Below are positions 45,936 through 54,534 of a stretch of 64,000 bases of DNA, in pieces. Origin of the DNA: Gammaproteobacteria bacterium (GTDB lineage Bacteria > Pseudomonadota > Gammaproteobacteria > HK1). The stretch is from NCBI GenBank assembly GCA_012103455.1, contig WLWT01000003.1, forward strand, positions 930,001 through 994,000. Direction: 5' to 3'. Position 1 is the stretch's first letter. The number at the start of each line of letters is the position of its first letter. The translations under genes and the position numbers were made by a program. Under the pieces are notes generated by a model. The model had not been told where the DNA came from. It searched no databases and saw nothing but the letters and a program-made list of their open reading frames with translations.

Positions 45936-46938
45936 TCAACTCAGCCATCCCGCTGCGCACCAACTCAGCCAATCGAGGTGAGGCATTGATGCCGAGCCCG
46001 CCTCACCCCATAGGGTGCGCAATGTTGATGCAAACCGGCCAACCAGGGCCTCCGGCATTGCCTGGGCATCGCCCGCGCTTTTCTCGGTCATAGGCACATA
46101 GCGAGCGGTGGTCTTAGGACAGGCGTGCCCCCGTTGATGCTCAATAGCACTGAGTGTGAGTCCCGCCTCCAACATAGGTGGGGCGTCGCTATGACGAAGG
46201 GAATGAATCGAGACGCGCTTTAGGACCCGTGCATCAGCAACGCCCTGCTGAAAGCCCTTTTGCCCGTTGGCGCGGTCCAATGAGCCGGGGGCCGAGGCCC
46301 CGTCACGGCGAGGGAACACCCCTCGTGGATGGCGATGAGGGCACCACAGCTTGCGCAGAACCGGCAACGTCATTGACGGCAAAAGCACAAAGCGAGCTTG
46401 CTGGCCCTTGGGGGGGCGGATAGGTACCTGCCCGCGCTCACGGTCGATGTCGGCGCACCCAAGGCGCCGTGTGTCACCCCGGCGCAGACCCAACGTATCC
46501 GTGACGAACCCCAAGCACTGAAGGTCAAACCGGCGAGTGATGTGGAGAATGTGGGCACGCTCATTTGGCGTCAGGCTATCGGGTAGGCGCTGGGTCTTGG
46601 GCGCCTTAGCGAAATCGAGCCCGGGCCATGATTGAGCGAGGACTTCTGCGTAGAGAAAGCGAATACCGTGACGGTCAATCTTCATGGGGGCCCAGGCAGG
46701 CGTTTGGAGCAGGCAGTCGACAGGGGGGTCGAGCTTCTGCCTTGGTGACATCGCCCGGGCAGCGCTTGAGGTGTTCGCCCAGGCGGCGCACGCCTGTGGC
46801 ATAGCCCGCAATGGTTTTACGGGCATGGCCTTTGAGTTTTAGGGCGCGTAGGCGTTTCTGGTATAACGCCTCAAAGCCGGACTTCTCGTGTGCTTGCCTG
46901 AGGCGGGTTCCCAATGACACACGCCGAATTGCGGGCAC
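45936..46938 (-). pseudogene. Tyrosine recombinase pseudogene, copy B
   Basis: Same frame break between the N-terminal domain (46938-46675) and the catalytic part (46826-45936) as in copy A. A few substitutions are seen, for instance GRFASTLRTLWGEAG for GQFASTLRTLWAEAG. Confidence 0.82.
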
Positions 46939-47007
46939 GGGGAAGTCTCCGCTTCATCTAAACCATGAGTAAAAGCCAATGGCTTCAAGCTGCCGCGTAG
47001 CGGCTTC

Positions 47008-47130
47008 GTCCAACAAAAGATTGGAGGGGACGCGCTTACCTTTGTCCGACTTTGTTAGTTTCATCACGGTGAGTGCGGGTTGATCCTCCTCGCTCTCCGA
47101 GCGGCGCGCCCCTCACCCTCATCGTTATGT
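47008..47130 (+). other. attC site 14 (long type)
   Basis: GTCCAAC...CATCGTTATGT, about 123 bases, with a central pair GGGGACGCGC / GCGCGCCCC. It is similar in type to attC15. Confidence 0.8.
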
Positions 47131-47309
47131 GGGAAGAACTCCATCGCAATGTACTCCGAACCGGGGTTGCACTTGCGATCCCGTCGGGGATGCTGACGCT
47201 GATCGCCGAATGCAATCAATCCAGCACCGATACCTCTCACCGGGCGGAATCAAATGATGAGTTGAACCATGAAACTCAAGAGTCGAATCCGTCTGCGGCA
47301 GGAGAAGCG

Positions 47310-47654
47310 ATGAAAATCCAATACCTTGAGATTGTGACACCGAAAGTCGATGCCTTGTGTCGTCAATACTCAACAGTATATGACATTATCTTCAGTGAAC
47401 CCGATGCCAACTTTGGTGGCGCTCGCACCGCGAAACTGGATGGTGGCGGATTGATCGGCATTCGTGGACCTTTGCGTGATACGGAAACACCAGTCGTGCG
47501 ACCGTATGTCCTTGTCGATGACATCAAAGTAGCTGTCGAGTCTGCCGCTGAAGCGGGAGCCGAAATCGCGATGCCACCAATGGAGATTCCCGAACATGGC
47601 GTGTTCGCGATTGTTATCCACGGTGGCATCGAGTGTGGGTTCTGGCAAGATTGA
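47310..47654 (+). CDS. Cassette 15a: VOC (glyoxalase-like) family protein
   Basis: 114 residues from ATG 47310 with GGAGAAG upstream; the longer frame from 47073 begins inside attC14. VOC fold: MKIQYLEIVTPKVDALCRQY, GGGLIGIRGPLRDTETPVVR, YVLVDDIKVAVESAAEAGAE and HGVFAIVIHGGIECGFWQ. Metal ligands of glyoxalases are not all conserved, so it may be a binding protein rather than an enzyme. Confidence 0.82.
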   Translation: MKIQYLEIVTPKVDALCRQYSTVYDIIFSEPDANFGGARTAKLDGGGLIGIRGPLRDTETPVVRPYVLVDDIKVAVESAAEAGAEIAMPPMEIPEHGVFAIVIHGGIECGFWQD

Positions 47655-47710
47655 TGTCCACGACGCAGGCCACGCAATCTTGAAGCAAGCAGGGCTGAGG
47701 TAGGTCAATC

Positions 47711-47910
47711 ATGCGCTATATGGTCGTAATCGAAGAAGATAAATCAAGCTGGGGAGCCCACGTGCCGGATCTACCAGGATGTATTGCCGTGGTGACAGTC
47801 GCGAAGAAATAGTCGCTCTGATCCGTGAGGCTATTGATTTGCATATTGAAGACCTAGCGGCTCAAGAAATCCCAATTCCTAACCCTTGTTTAGACAGTGA
47901 ATTCGTTTAA
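47711..47910 (+). pseudogene. Cassette 15b: HicB-like antitoxin with a frameshift
   Basis: MRYMVVIEEDKSSWGAHVPD and LPGCIAV are the HicB start; the frame then runs to a TAG. In the next frame GDSREEIVALIREAIDLHIE and ...IPIPNPCLDSEFV continue to TAA at 47910. One indel in the GTGGTGAC stretch explains it. No hicA is seen beside it. Confidence 0.82.
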
Positions 47911-47919
47911 GTGTCAGCA

Positions 47920-48043
47920 GCATAACAAGAGCGTAGAAGGGACGCGCTTACCTTTGGCCGACTTTAATTTGGCTCGCCACGTTGGTTGCTGGTAGCGGCG
48001 CTCCGGTTGCTTCTGGGCGCGCCCCTCACGCAAAACGTTAAGT
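47920..48043 (+). other. attC site 15 (long type)
   Basis: GCATAACAAGAGCG...CAAAACGTTAAGT, about 124 bases, with the GGGACGCGC / GCGCGCCCC pair also seen in attC14. Confidence 0.85.
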
Positions 48044-48072
48044 GCAAAATAAACCAAGAGGTATCACCACAT

Positions 48073-48291
48073 ATGACAAGCATGCTTGAAAAGGCTTTTA
48101 ATGCAGCATTTAAATTGCCAGATATAGAGTAAAATACACTTGCAAGATGGATGCTCGAAGAAATCGACTCAGATAAAAAATGGGATTCTCTTTCTGCAGA
48201 ATCGGAAGATGTTTTAGGCCAACTGGCGCTTGCAGCGTTGTCGGAAGAAAAACAAGGAAGAACAAAAGAGCTAGATATGGATGAACTGTGA
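48073..48291 (+). pseudogene. Cassette 16a: antitoxin gene with internal stop
   Basis: 72 codons: MTSMLEKAFNAAFKLPDIE, then TAA, then NTLARWMLEEIDSDKKWDSL and a tail ending LDMDEL. A CAA-to-TAA change is the simplest cause. The stop overlaps the toxin start (GTGA). Confidence 0.82.
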
Positions 48292-48566
48292 TATCAAAAA
48301 CGACAGCCAACTTTTGGAAAAGCTATCGTGCGCTACCGGTAGACGCTAGGAAAGGAGCGAAAGAAGCATATTTGCTATTTCAAAAAGATCCATGGTATCC
48401 GAGCCTGCGTTTCAAAAGAGTACATTCGAGTCTTCCTGTTTATTCCGTGCGCATTACAAAGGACTATAGGGCTGTTGGCATATTGGAAAACGAAAAGATC
48501 GTTTGGTTCTGGGCTGGTTCTCATTCGGATTACAACAACTTGCTAGAACAAATGAAAAGCACTTAA
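48288..48566 (+). CDS. Cassette 16b: RelE/ParE-type toxin, antitoxin broken
   Basis: 92 residues from GTG 48288: SKTTANFWKSYRALPVDARK, LRFKRVHSSLPVYSVRITKD and a final IVWFWAGSHSDYNNLL, the signature of small RelE-like mRNA interferases that share a DYxxL end. The toxin frame is intact, while its antitoxin carries a nonsense codon; toxicity must be lost, suppressed or unexpressed. Confidence 0.82.
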   Translation: MISKTTANFWKSYRALPVDARKGAKEAYLLFQKDPWYPSLRFKRVHSSLPVYSVRITKDYRAVGILENEKIVWFWAGSHSDYNNLLEQMKST

Positions 48567-48640
48567 CAATCCACTGCACCGGAGCGCTTCGGTCGCTAAC
48601 CCTCCCTACGCGTCCGGTGAGTGGTATGGCGGCTAAGTAT
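48561..48640 (+). other. attC site 16, degenerate
   Basis: ACTTAACAATCCACTGCACC...GGCGGCTAAGT. Complementary arms (CCACTGCACCGGA / TCCGGTGAGTGG) are clear, but the right 7-mer is not a proper GTT site. It lies next to the IS5 fragment. Confidence 0.6.
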
Positions 48641-48654
48641 GTCGCTTCGTTGTA

Positions 48655-49373
48655 ATGTGTTGTCCGATAATAGATCAATAAAGACCTGTGAATCGTGAAC
48701 TTCAGCACAGGTCACTTCATAGTCGCGGACCCACTTGTGCGCGTTATCTACCACCATATGATTGTTATAGCCAAAATGCGTTTCCTCATTCTTCTTCGCC
48801 CAGCGCGCATCGGTATCCTTTTGTCTGCTCGTTCTCAGCACGAGGGTTTCTTTGCTTGGGCACATCAACAAAGCTGGCATCGACTATTTGACCTTTTCGC
48901 GCCTTATAGCCTTGAGCATTCAACTGCTCATCGAAATCGTCGAACAGCGTGCGCATCAAATCGCGCTCAACGAGTTGTTCCCTGAATAACCCTATCGTTT
49001 TAGCGTCAGGGATCTTGCCTTCCGGGGTCAGACCAAGGAAACGACAGAAAGAATATCTGTCTCTAATCTGATATTGCGCCTCATCATCGGACAAATTGTA
49101 TAAATGCTGTAGAACTAGGACTTTAAACATCAAAACGACATCGTAAGGCTTGCGGCCCGCCCTGCTTTTTCGGCTCTTTTTGCGGATAACAGTCAATGTG
49201 GATCTGAAGTGCTCCCAATCTACCAGCCTATTTAGGCTTATGAGCGGATCGCGTTCATCCAATTTCCGATATCGATTATCCAAATCAAAGAAACCAGACT
49301 GCAACATTGCCTACACCTTCGCCCACTAGGACCGTTATTTATCATATCATTTAACCTATTTTTAGAGGTGTCC
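48655..49373 (-). mobile_element. IS5-family element, fragment of copy 2
   Basis: 719 bases matching 32514-33285 of the complete copy, keeping the right terminal repeat (TTTTTAGAGGTGTCC). The distal half is lost, and about 52 internal bases are deleted relative to copy 1. Confidence 0.92.
48659..49307 (-). pseudogene. IS5-family transposase, truncated and frameshifted
   Basis: N-terminal 165 residues up to RNPRAENEQT match the complete copy; the deletion shifts the frame; RQKDTDARWAKKNEETHFGY continues in the other frame up to LLSDNT. The catalytic second half is absent. Confidence 0.9.
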
Positions 49374-50790
49374 AGAAGATGAGAAATCGTCTTCCGCGGC
49401 AAATAAGCCCAGTCCACAGAAACGGCCTGCGCCTAGGACCAAAGGGCCAGGCAATATCGCTGGGTTTCCTTGGGCGTCTCGCCACGCAATGCGAACGTGG
49501 AAGGTGGGAAACTTGCGCAAATGGCGAGGGATCCGATAACGGTCCACGCGTTCGGCGCCCGGCCAATATCCCACTTTGCGCCAATCGATCAAAGCGTGTT
49601 CGGCGAGCGTCGAGGAGAACCCTGCGTGGAGGACCGCCTTGCGGATCAACGCATCGATTCGCTGCTCGCGATAGCTTAGCAAAATCCGCTTCCGCCCGGC
49701 GTCTTGACAATTTCGTAAACGCTGCAAATCTTGTTTGCGGTCTACGTTGCCCGGCAACACCAGCGGCGTGACGGTCGCCCAAACAGATGCTCCATCTAGC
49801 GGAGCATATCGGACCGCGACCCGATCGTTTTGCGGTATCAAAGAAACTAACGTATCGGGTTCTTTGGCTCCCTCCTCCACAAGTTCGCAGCCGGGAAAGG
49901 CGCGCCGCAGCCAAGCGATTTTGTCGCTATGTCCCGCCTGCGGAATGTAAATCAACGCCCGGCGAATCATCCCCGGATGGCTTGCGGGCCCGTCGCGGCG
50001 GCGCGGCTCCAAGTTGGGCAGGGGCACATAAGCGAAACGGCTTTGCCCGACGGATCGATGCTTTTCTTCGCCCCGTTTTTCCGCGTGGCCTTGAACCATC
50101 CGTTGAATGTTTTCTTCAGGCCAACCGGCGGCCTGCGCGACTTCCGCGACCGCGTGGCGCAACATGGCAGCGACGCAACACGCGTTGCGAGAGGTAAATG
50201 CTTGAAATTTATCTCCATCGGTTTGCAGCAAACTGAAGGCGGCCCACGGCAAGGCGGCTTGCTCCCAGTCGCGGCGGTAATGCAAATGTTCATAAGCAGC
50301 CGGGGGCAAGGGAGGAACAGGATTCAATTTATCGCCCTCCAACCGTTTGAGAAAAGCTTGATGGCGCCGCTCCAAACACGGCCGTGATGAAGCCTTGGGC
50401 ACCCGCAACGGCGGACTTCCCAAGGCTTGCGCAAGCCAGCGTTCGCCAGCGAGTTGTAGGGTTTGCCCGGCGTAGAGAATGTCCGCGCAGCCCGCCGTCA
50501 AATCCAATCCCCAACCCACCGACGACACCCGGGAAGCCAAGCCTGTCAACACTTCGACATGTTGCCGCAGGGAGTCTTGCAACGGCCACAGATAAAAAAT
50601 CCTCTATTGCTCCGGCGGTTCGCCCAGCACGTAGATGGGGCGAATGGTTTTCATGGTTCGGTGTTCATCAAAAAACAATTTCCGCAAACTGCGATCCGCC
50701 CCTAGCGATTTCAATGCGCGTTGGTGTTGCGTGCGGCCAATCTCCAGCGATCGGCCCACCCGTCGGGACTCTCGTATCGAAACCTGCTCG
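49374..50790 (-). pseudogene. csb2: Type I-G CRISPR-associated csb2 (GSU0054 family) remnant
   Basis: Cas5-Cas6-like Cascade subunit of type I-G (formerly I-U). A long frame runs from 50582 to the IS5 end. Typical parts: IFYLWPLQDSLRQHVEVL and VGWGLDLTAG in the N-terminal domain, RRALIYIPQAGHSDKIAWL in the middle, and KVGYWPGAERVDRYRIPRHL, FPTFHVRIAW and GPLVLGAGRFCGLGLF at the C-terminus. An amber TAG splits GEPPEQ from RIFYLWP; upstream the frame goes back only to about 50790, so the first 100 or so residues are gone. No other cas gene or repeat array is in the window. Confidence 0.72.
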
Positions 50791-50973
50791 GTCTACGAGG
50801 CCGGGATCCTCTACCGATTACCTGTCGCCGAGCCGGGGAAGCTTACGACTCATCGAAATCCCTCTGTTAGGTTACAAATGCCTCGTTGTTCGAGGGCTGG
50901 ATGTAGGATGTTGTTCAACTGTGTACAGTTTAAGGATGCAAGACGTGATACGTACCACAGGTTAGAGGATGAT

Positions 50974-51951
50974 ATGGCCGAGAAGAGTAAAAGCGTGCCC
51001 GATGAGCGGCGCGCTGCCTGGGGTGAACGGTATACGCCGCGTTACAGTGGCGTGGCGACGTTCATGCGGTGTGCGCTGGTTGAGCAAGCCGCGCGATGGG
51101 AGGAGGTGGACGTGGGTTTCGTCGGCGTGCCATTCGACGGCGGCGTCACCAACCGTCCCGGTGCCCGTCATGGCCCGCGCGCCCTGCGCGAGCAGTCCAC
51201 GTTGATGGGCATGGTCAACCACCAAACCGGTATGCGGCCCTATGATCACCTGAGGGCGGCGGATCTGGGCGATGTTTACATAGAAGGCGTTTACGCGCTG
51301 GATGTGGCCATAGCCGAGATCGAGCGGCATTTCGCCCGGCTAGCGGCGGCCGGCGTGGTGCCGATAAGCGCGGGGGGCGATCATTCCATTACGCTGCCGA
51401 TCCTAAGAGCACTGTCCGAATACCACGGTCAACCACTGGGCCTTATTCACTTCGATGCCCATTGCGATACCGGTCCGGAGTTATTTGGGCACAAGCATCA
51501 TCACGGCGGCCCCTTCCGGGTGGCGGCCGAAGACGGTGTGTTGGATCCCAAGCGCACTGTCCAGATCGGCATTCGTGGGCCGGGGGAGCCGTTATGGGCT
51601 TTTTCTTATGAATCCGGCATGACGGTGATCCATATCGAAGATCTCTATGCCATGGGCCTGCCCGCTGTCATCGAGAAAGCGCGTGAGGTCGTCGGTGACG
51701 GTCTGACTTACTTGAGCTTTGATGTGGACGGCTTGGATCCGGTATACGCGCCGGGCACCGGCACGCCGGAGGTGGGCGGTTTCAATACCTTTGAGGCGAT
51801 GCAGATGTTGCGGGGGTTGGCGGGGGTCAACTTTATAGGTGGCGATGTGGTGGAAGTGTCGCCGCCGTTTGATTCGTCCAATATCACGGCTCTTAACGGG
51901 GCGCAGATGATGTTCGAAATCCTCTGCTTGATCGCTGCCACCCGGCAGTAA
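50974..51951 (+). CDS. speB: Ureohydrolase (agmatinase / guanidino-acid hydrolase family)
   Basis: Manganese enzyme of the arginase fold that removes urea from a guanidino compound. From ATG 50974 (AGAGGATGAT upstream) it has 325 residues. Metal motifs GGDHSI, HFDAHCDT and SFDVDGLDP are intact. The frame is open from 50635 without similarity. Agmatinase is the default name; guanidinobutyrase or a related activity fits equally. It is followed after 28 bases by a methylamine-type flavoprotein, which suggests catabolism of guanidino or methylated amino compounds. Confidence 0.88.
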   Translation: MAEKSKSVPDERRAAWGERYTPRYSGVATFMRCALVEQAARWEEVDVGFVGVPFDGGVTNRPGARHGPRALREQSTLMGMVNHQTGMRPYDHLRAADLGDVYIEGVYALDVAIAEIERHFARLAAAGVVPISAGGDHSITLPILRALSEYHGQPLGLIHFDAHCDTGPELFGHKHHHGGPFRVAAEDGVLDPKRTVQIGIRGPGEPLWAFSYESGMTVIHIEDLYAMGLPAVIEKAREVVGDGLTYLSFDVDGLDPVYAPGTGTPEVGGFNTFEAMQMLRGLAGVNFIGGDVVEVSPPFDSSNITALNGAQMMFEILCLIAATRQ

Positions 51952-51979
51952 CCCTTCGAGCCTGCAAAGAGTTCCAACG

Positions 51980-54400
51980 ATGAAAGAACATGCGCAAGCG
52001 ATAGTGATTGGCGGCGGCCTGGTGGGTTGCAGCATCCTCTATCACCTCACCCGATTGGGCTGGCGCGATGTGATGTTGCTCGAACGCGATGAGCTGACCT
52101 CCGGCTCCACCTGGCATGCGGCAGCGGGCATCCATGGCCTGCACGATAACAACAACATCACCAAACTCCAGTATTACACGATGAAGCTGTATTCGGAGTT
52201 GGAGCGGGAAACCGGCCAGAGCTGCGGTATTCAAAGGCCCGGCGCCATCTACTTGGCGCAGACCAAAGACCGCGAACACCAACTGCGCATTCAAGCCGCC
52301 AAGGCCCGCTACTTCGGCTTCGAGTTTCACGAGTTGAGCCGGGCCGAGGTCAACGAGCTACACCCGCTTATCAATCTTGATGGCATTCGCTGTGCCATGT
52401 TCGAACCCGATAGCGGTTATGTGGATCCATCGGGGGTTACCCATGCTTACGCCCAAGGGGCGCGCGCCAACGGCGCGCAAATCCACCGCTTTACGCCGGT
52501 CACGGCCACCCGTCAGCAGGGCGATGGCAGTTGGATGGTGAAGACGCCTAAAGGGATTGTGCACACCGATGTGGTGGTCAACGCAGCCGGTTTGTGGGGC
52601 CGGGAAGTGGGCCGTCTGGCGGGGGTAGAGCTGCCGCTGATGCCGATGGAGCATCAATATTTCGTGACCGAGGATATGCCGGATGTGATCGCCACGGGGC
52701 GTACCTTACCCTCGGTGGCCGAGCGGGACGCGGAGTATTACCTACGCCATGAAGGCAACGGCATGCTGGTGGGCGCGTACGAACGGGACGGGCGTTTTTG
52801 GTCGGAAAACCAAACGCCGGCGGACTTCGGCCATGATCTGCTACCCGATGATCTGGACCGCATCAGCGAGAATATTCTGCGCGCCTGCGAACGCATTCCG
52901 GCGCTGGCCGAGGCCGGCGTCAAACGGGTGATCAACGGCCCCATGATCTGGTCGCCGGATGCATCCGCGTTATTTGGACCGGTACCGGAGTTGCGCAACT
53001 ATTACTGCTGCAACGGCATTATTCCCGGCTTCAGCCAGTCCGGCGGGCTCGGTATGTGCCTGGCCCAGTGGATCGTGGAAGGCGAGCCGGAGCTGGATCT
53101 GTTCGCTTGGGACTTGGCCCGCTACGGCGATTGGGCGGCCAAGCCATTTGCCAAGGCGCGCGCTCTCGATTGCTATTCGCACCGCTTCAAAATCCATTTT
53201 CCCTACGAGGAGCGCGAGGCAGGGCGTCCCGTGCGCACCCGGCCTGTCTATGCGCTGCAAAAATCCATGGGCGCCGTGTTCGGCCTCAACTATGGCTGGG
53301 AGCATCCGCTGTGGTACGCGGGCGAAGGTGTGGAGGCACGGGAGGATTATGGCTTCGAGCGGCAAGCCTGGTTCGAGCCGGTGGCGCGCGAGTGCCTGGC
53401 CTTGCGTCAGGCTGCGGGCATTATCGATGTGTCCAATTTTGCCAAGTACGAGATCAAAGGACAGCAGGCGGGCGAGTGGCTGGATAAGGTGGTGGCCAAC
53501 CACGTGCCCAGTGAAGATGGCCGCATGTGTTTGGCGCCGATGCTCGGCAAACGCGGCGGCATCGCCGGCGATTTCACCATTACCAAGGTGGCGGACGGTC
53601 ACTATTTGATGATCGGCTCCGGCATGGCGGAGCGCTATCACAAACGCTTCTTCGACGCCGTGGCGAAGCCCGCCGGGGTCACGATGCGCTCTCTCACTGA
53701 CACTTGGTGCGGGTTTAACGTGGCCGGCCCTCGATCCCGCGAATTGCTCTCCCGCCTCACCAATACCGATCTGTCCAACGATGCTTTCAGGTTTATGCGC
53801 TCTAAACGGCTCGATGTCGCCGGCATTGAGACCATGGCCTTGCGGGTATCGTTTTCCGGCGATCTGGGATGGGAGTTATACGTCGATGCGGGCCAGCAAG
53901 TGGCACTCTACGAGGCGCTGCTCGAAGCAGGGCGTGATCTGGGGGTTCACCCAGTGGGTTCGCGGGCGCTATTGTCGCTCAGGGTGGAGAAAGGCTACGG
54001 CAGTTGGGGGCGGGAGTATGCGCCGGAATATTGGCCGCAGGAGGTGGGCTTGGAGCGCCTGATTAAATTGGACAAGCCTGAATTCCTTGGCCGCGATGCT
54101 TATCTGGCCCTGAAGGATCGTCCGCCCCGGGAACGCCTGGTCATTATGCGAGTGGAGGTGGACAACGCCGATGCGGTGGGTGCAGAGCCCATTTTCTTGC
54201 CGGATGGAAGTCCCGTTGGGCGGGTGAGCTCGGGGGCTTTCGGACATAGCGCCGGCTGCTCATTGGCGCTTGGTTTCGTGACCGCCGAGCATGCCGTGGC
54301 CGGTAATGAAGTCGATATCGCGATCCTAGGCCAGCCGCACCGGGCGTTATTATTACCGCAGGCACCGTTTGATCCCGAAGGGAGGCGGTTGCGCAGTTGA
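51980..54400 (+). CDS. Dimethylglycine/sarcosine-dehydrogenase-like flavoprotein
   Basis: 806 residues. The FAD-binding DAO domain opens with AIVIGGGLVGCSILYHL; SGSTWHAAAG has the histidine used for covalent FAD in this family. A central FAO domain is followed by a C-terminal glycine-cleavage T-like folate domain (GDFTITKVADGHYLMIGSGM, then LGWELYVDAG and GYGSWGREYAPEYWPQEVGL). Such enzymes oxidatively demethylate dimethylglycine or sarcosine and pass the C1 unit to tetrahydrofolate. The substrate is inferred only. Operon with the ureohydrolase before it is likely. Confidence 0.9.
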   Translation: MKEHAQAIVIGGGLVGCSILYHLTRLGWRDVMLLERDELTSGSTWHAAAGIHGLHDNNNITKLQYYTMKLYSELERETGQSCGIQRPGAIYLAQTKDREHQLRIQAAKARYFGFEFHELSRAEVNELHPLINLDGIRCAMFEPDSGYVDPSGVTHAYAQGARANGAQIHRFTPVTATRQQGDGSWMVKTPKGIVHTDVVVNAAGLWGREVGRLAGVELPLMPMEHQYFVTEDMPDVIATGRTLPSVAERDAEYYLRHEGNGMLVGAYERDGRFWSENQTPADFGHDLLPDDLDRISENILRACERIPALAEAGVKRVINGPMIWSPDASALFGPVPELRNYYCCNGIIPGFSQSGGLGMCLAQWIVEGEPELDLFAWDLARYGDWAAKPFAKARALDCYSHRFKIHFPYEEREAGRPVRTRPVYALQKSMGAVFGLNYGWEHPLWYAGEGVEAREDYGFERQAWFEPVARECLALRQAAGIIDVSNFAKYEIKGQQAGEWLDKVVANHVPSEDGRMCLAPMLGKRGGIAGDFTITKVADGHYLMIGSGMAERYHKRFFDAVAKPAGVTMRSLTDTWCGFNVAGPRSRELLSRLTNTDLSNDAFRFMRSKRLDVAGIETMALRVSFSGDLGWELYVDAGQQVALYEALLEAGRDLGVHPVGSRALLSLRVEKGYGSWGREYAPEYWPQEVGLERLIKLDKPEFLGRDAYLALKDRPPRERLVIMRVEVDNADAVGAEPIFLPDGSPVGRVSSGAFGHSAGCSLALGFVTAEHAVAGNEVDIAILGQPHRALLLPQAPFDPEGRRLRS

Positions 54401-54534
54401 TTGAGTCTACGGGTTGTCGCGGCAGCGGGCAGTCCAGCAGCCGGGCGCGCTGTAGACGGACTTAAGCCACATTGTTTAGTAGTGACTATTGTTTAGTAGT
54501 GGCTTGCCATCGGCAATAGAATAGGAGAAGAGAA

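Larger units (their letters stand above)
44602..47016. repeat. 2.4-kb duplicated block, copy B
   Basis: Near-identical copy of 39090-41503 with the same orientation and the same broken genes. It ends at GTCCAACAA and then joins a different attC (attC14). Confidence 0.93.

Noticed and set aside
39090..47016. Composite transposon formed by two IS91-type copies
   Set aside because: Both copies are equally dead and their edges fall in attC 7-mers rather than at recognisable IS91 ends, so cassette duplication fits better.
47073..47309. 79-codon N-terminal extension of the VOC protein
   Set aside because: It starts inside attC14 and lacks similarity; ATG 47310 has a good ribosome-binding site and begins the VOC fold.
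50740..50880. Possible tRNA-like segment between csb2 relic and ureohydrolase
   Set aside because: Some GTTCGA-like and GGGGAAG-like words occur, but no cloverleaf with acceptor stem and anticodon loop could be drawn. No other tRNA or rRNA gene was recognised in the window.
49374..50973. CRISPR array near csb2
   Set aside because: No regularly spaced direct repeats of 25-40 bases are visible in 48.6-51 kb or elsewhere in the window.
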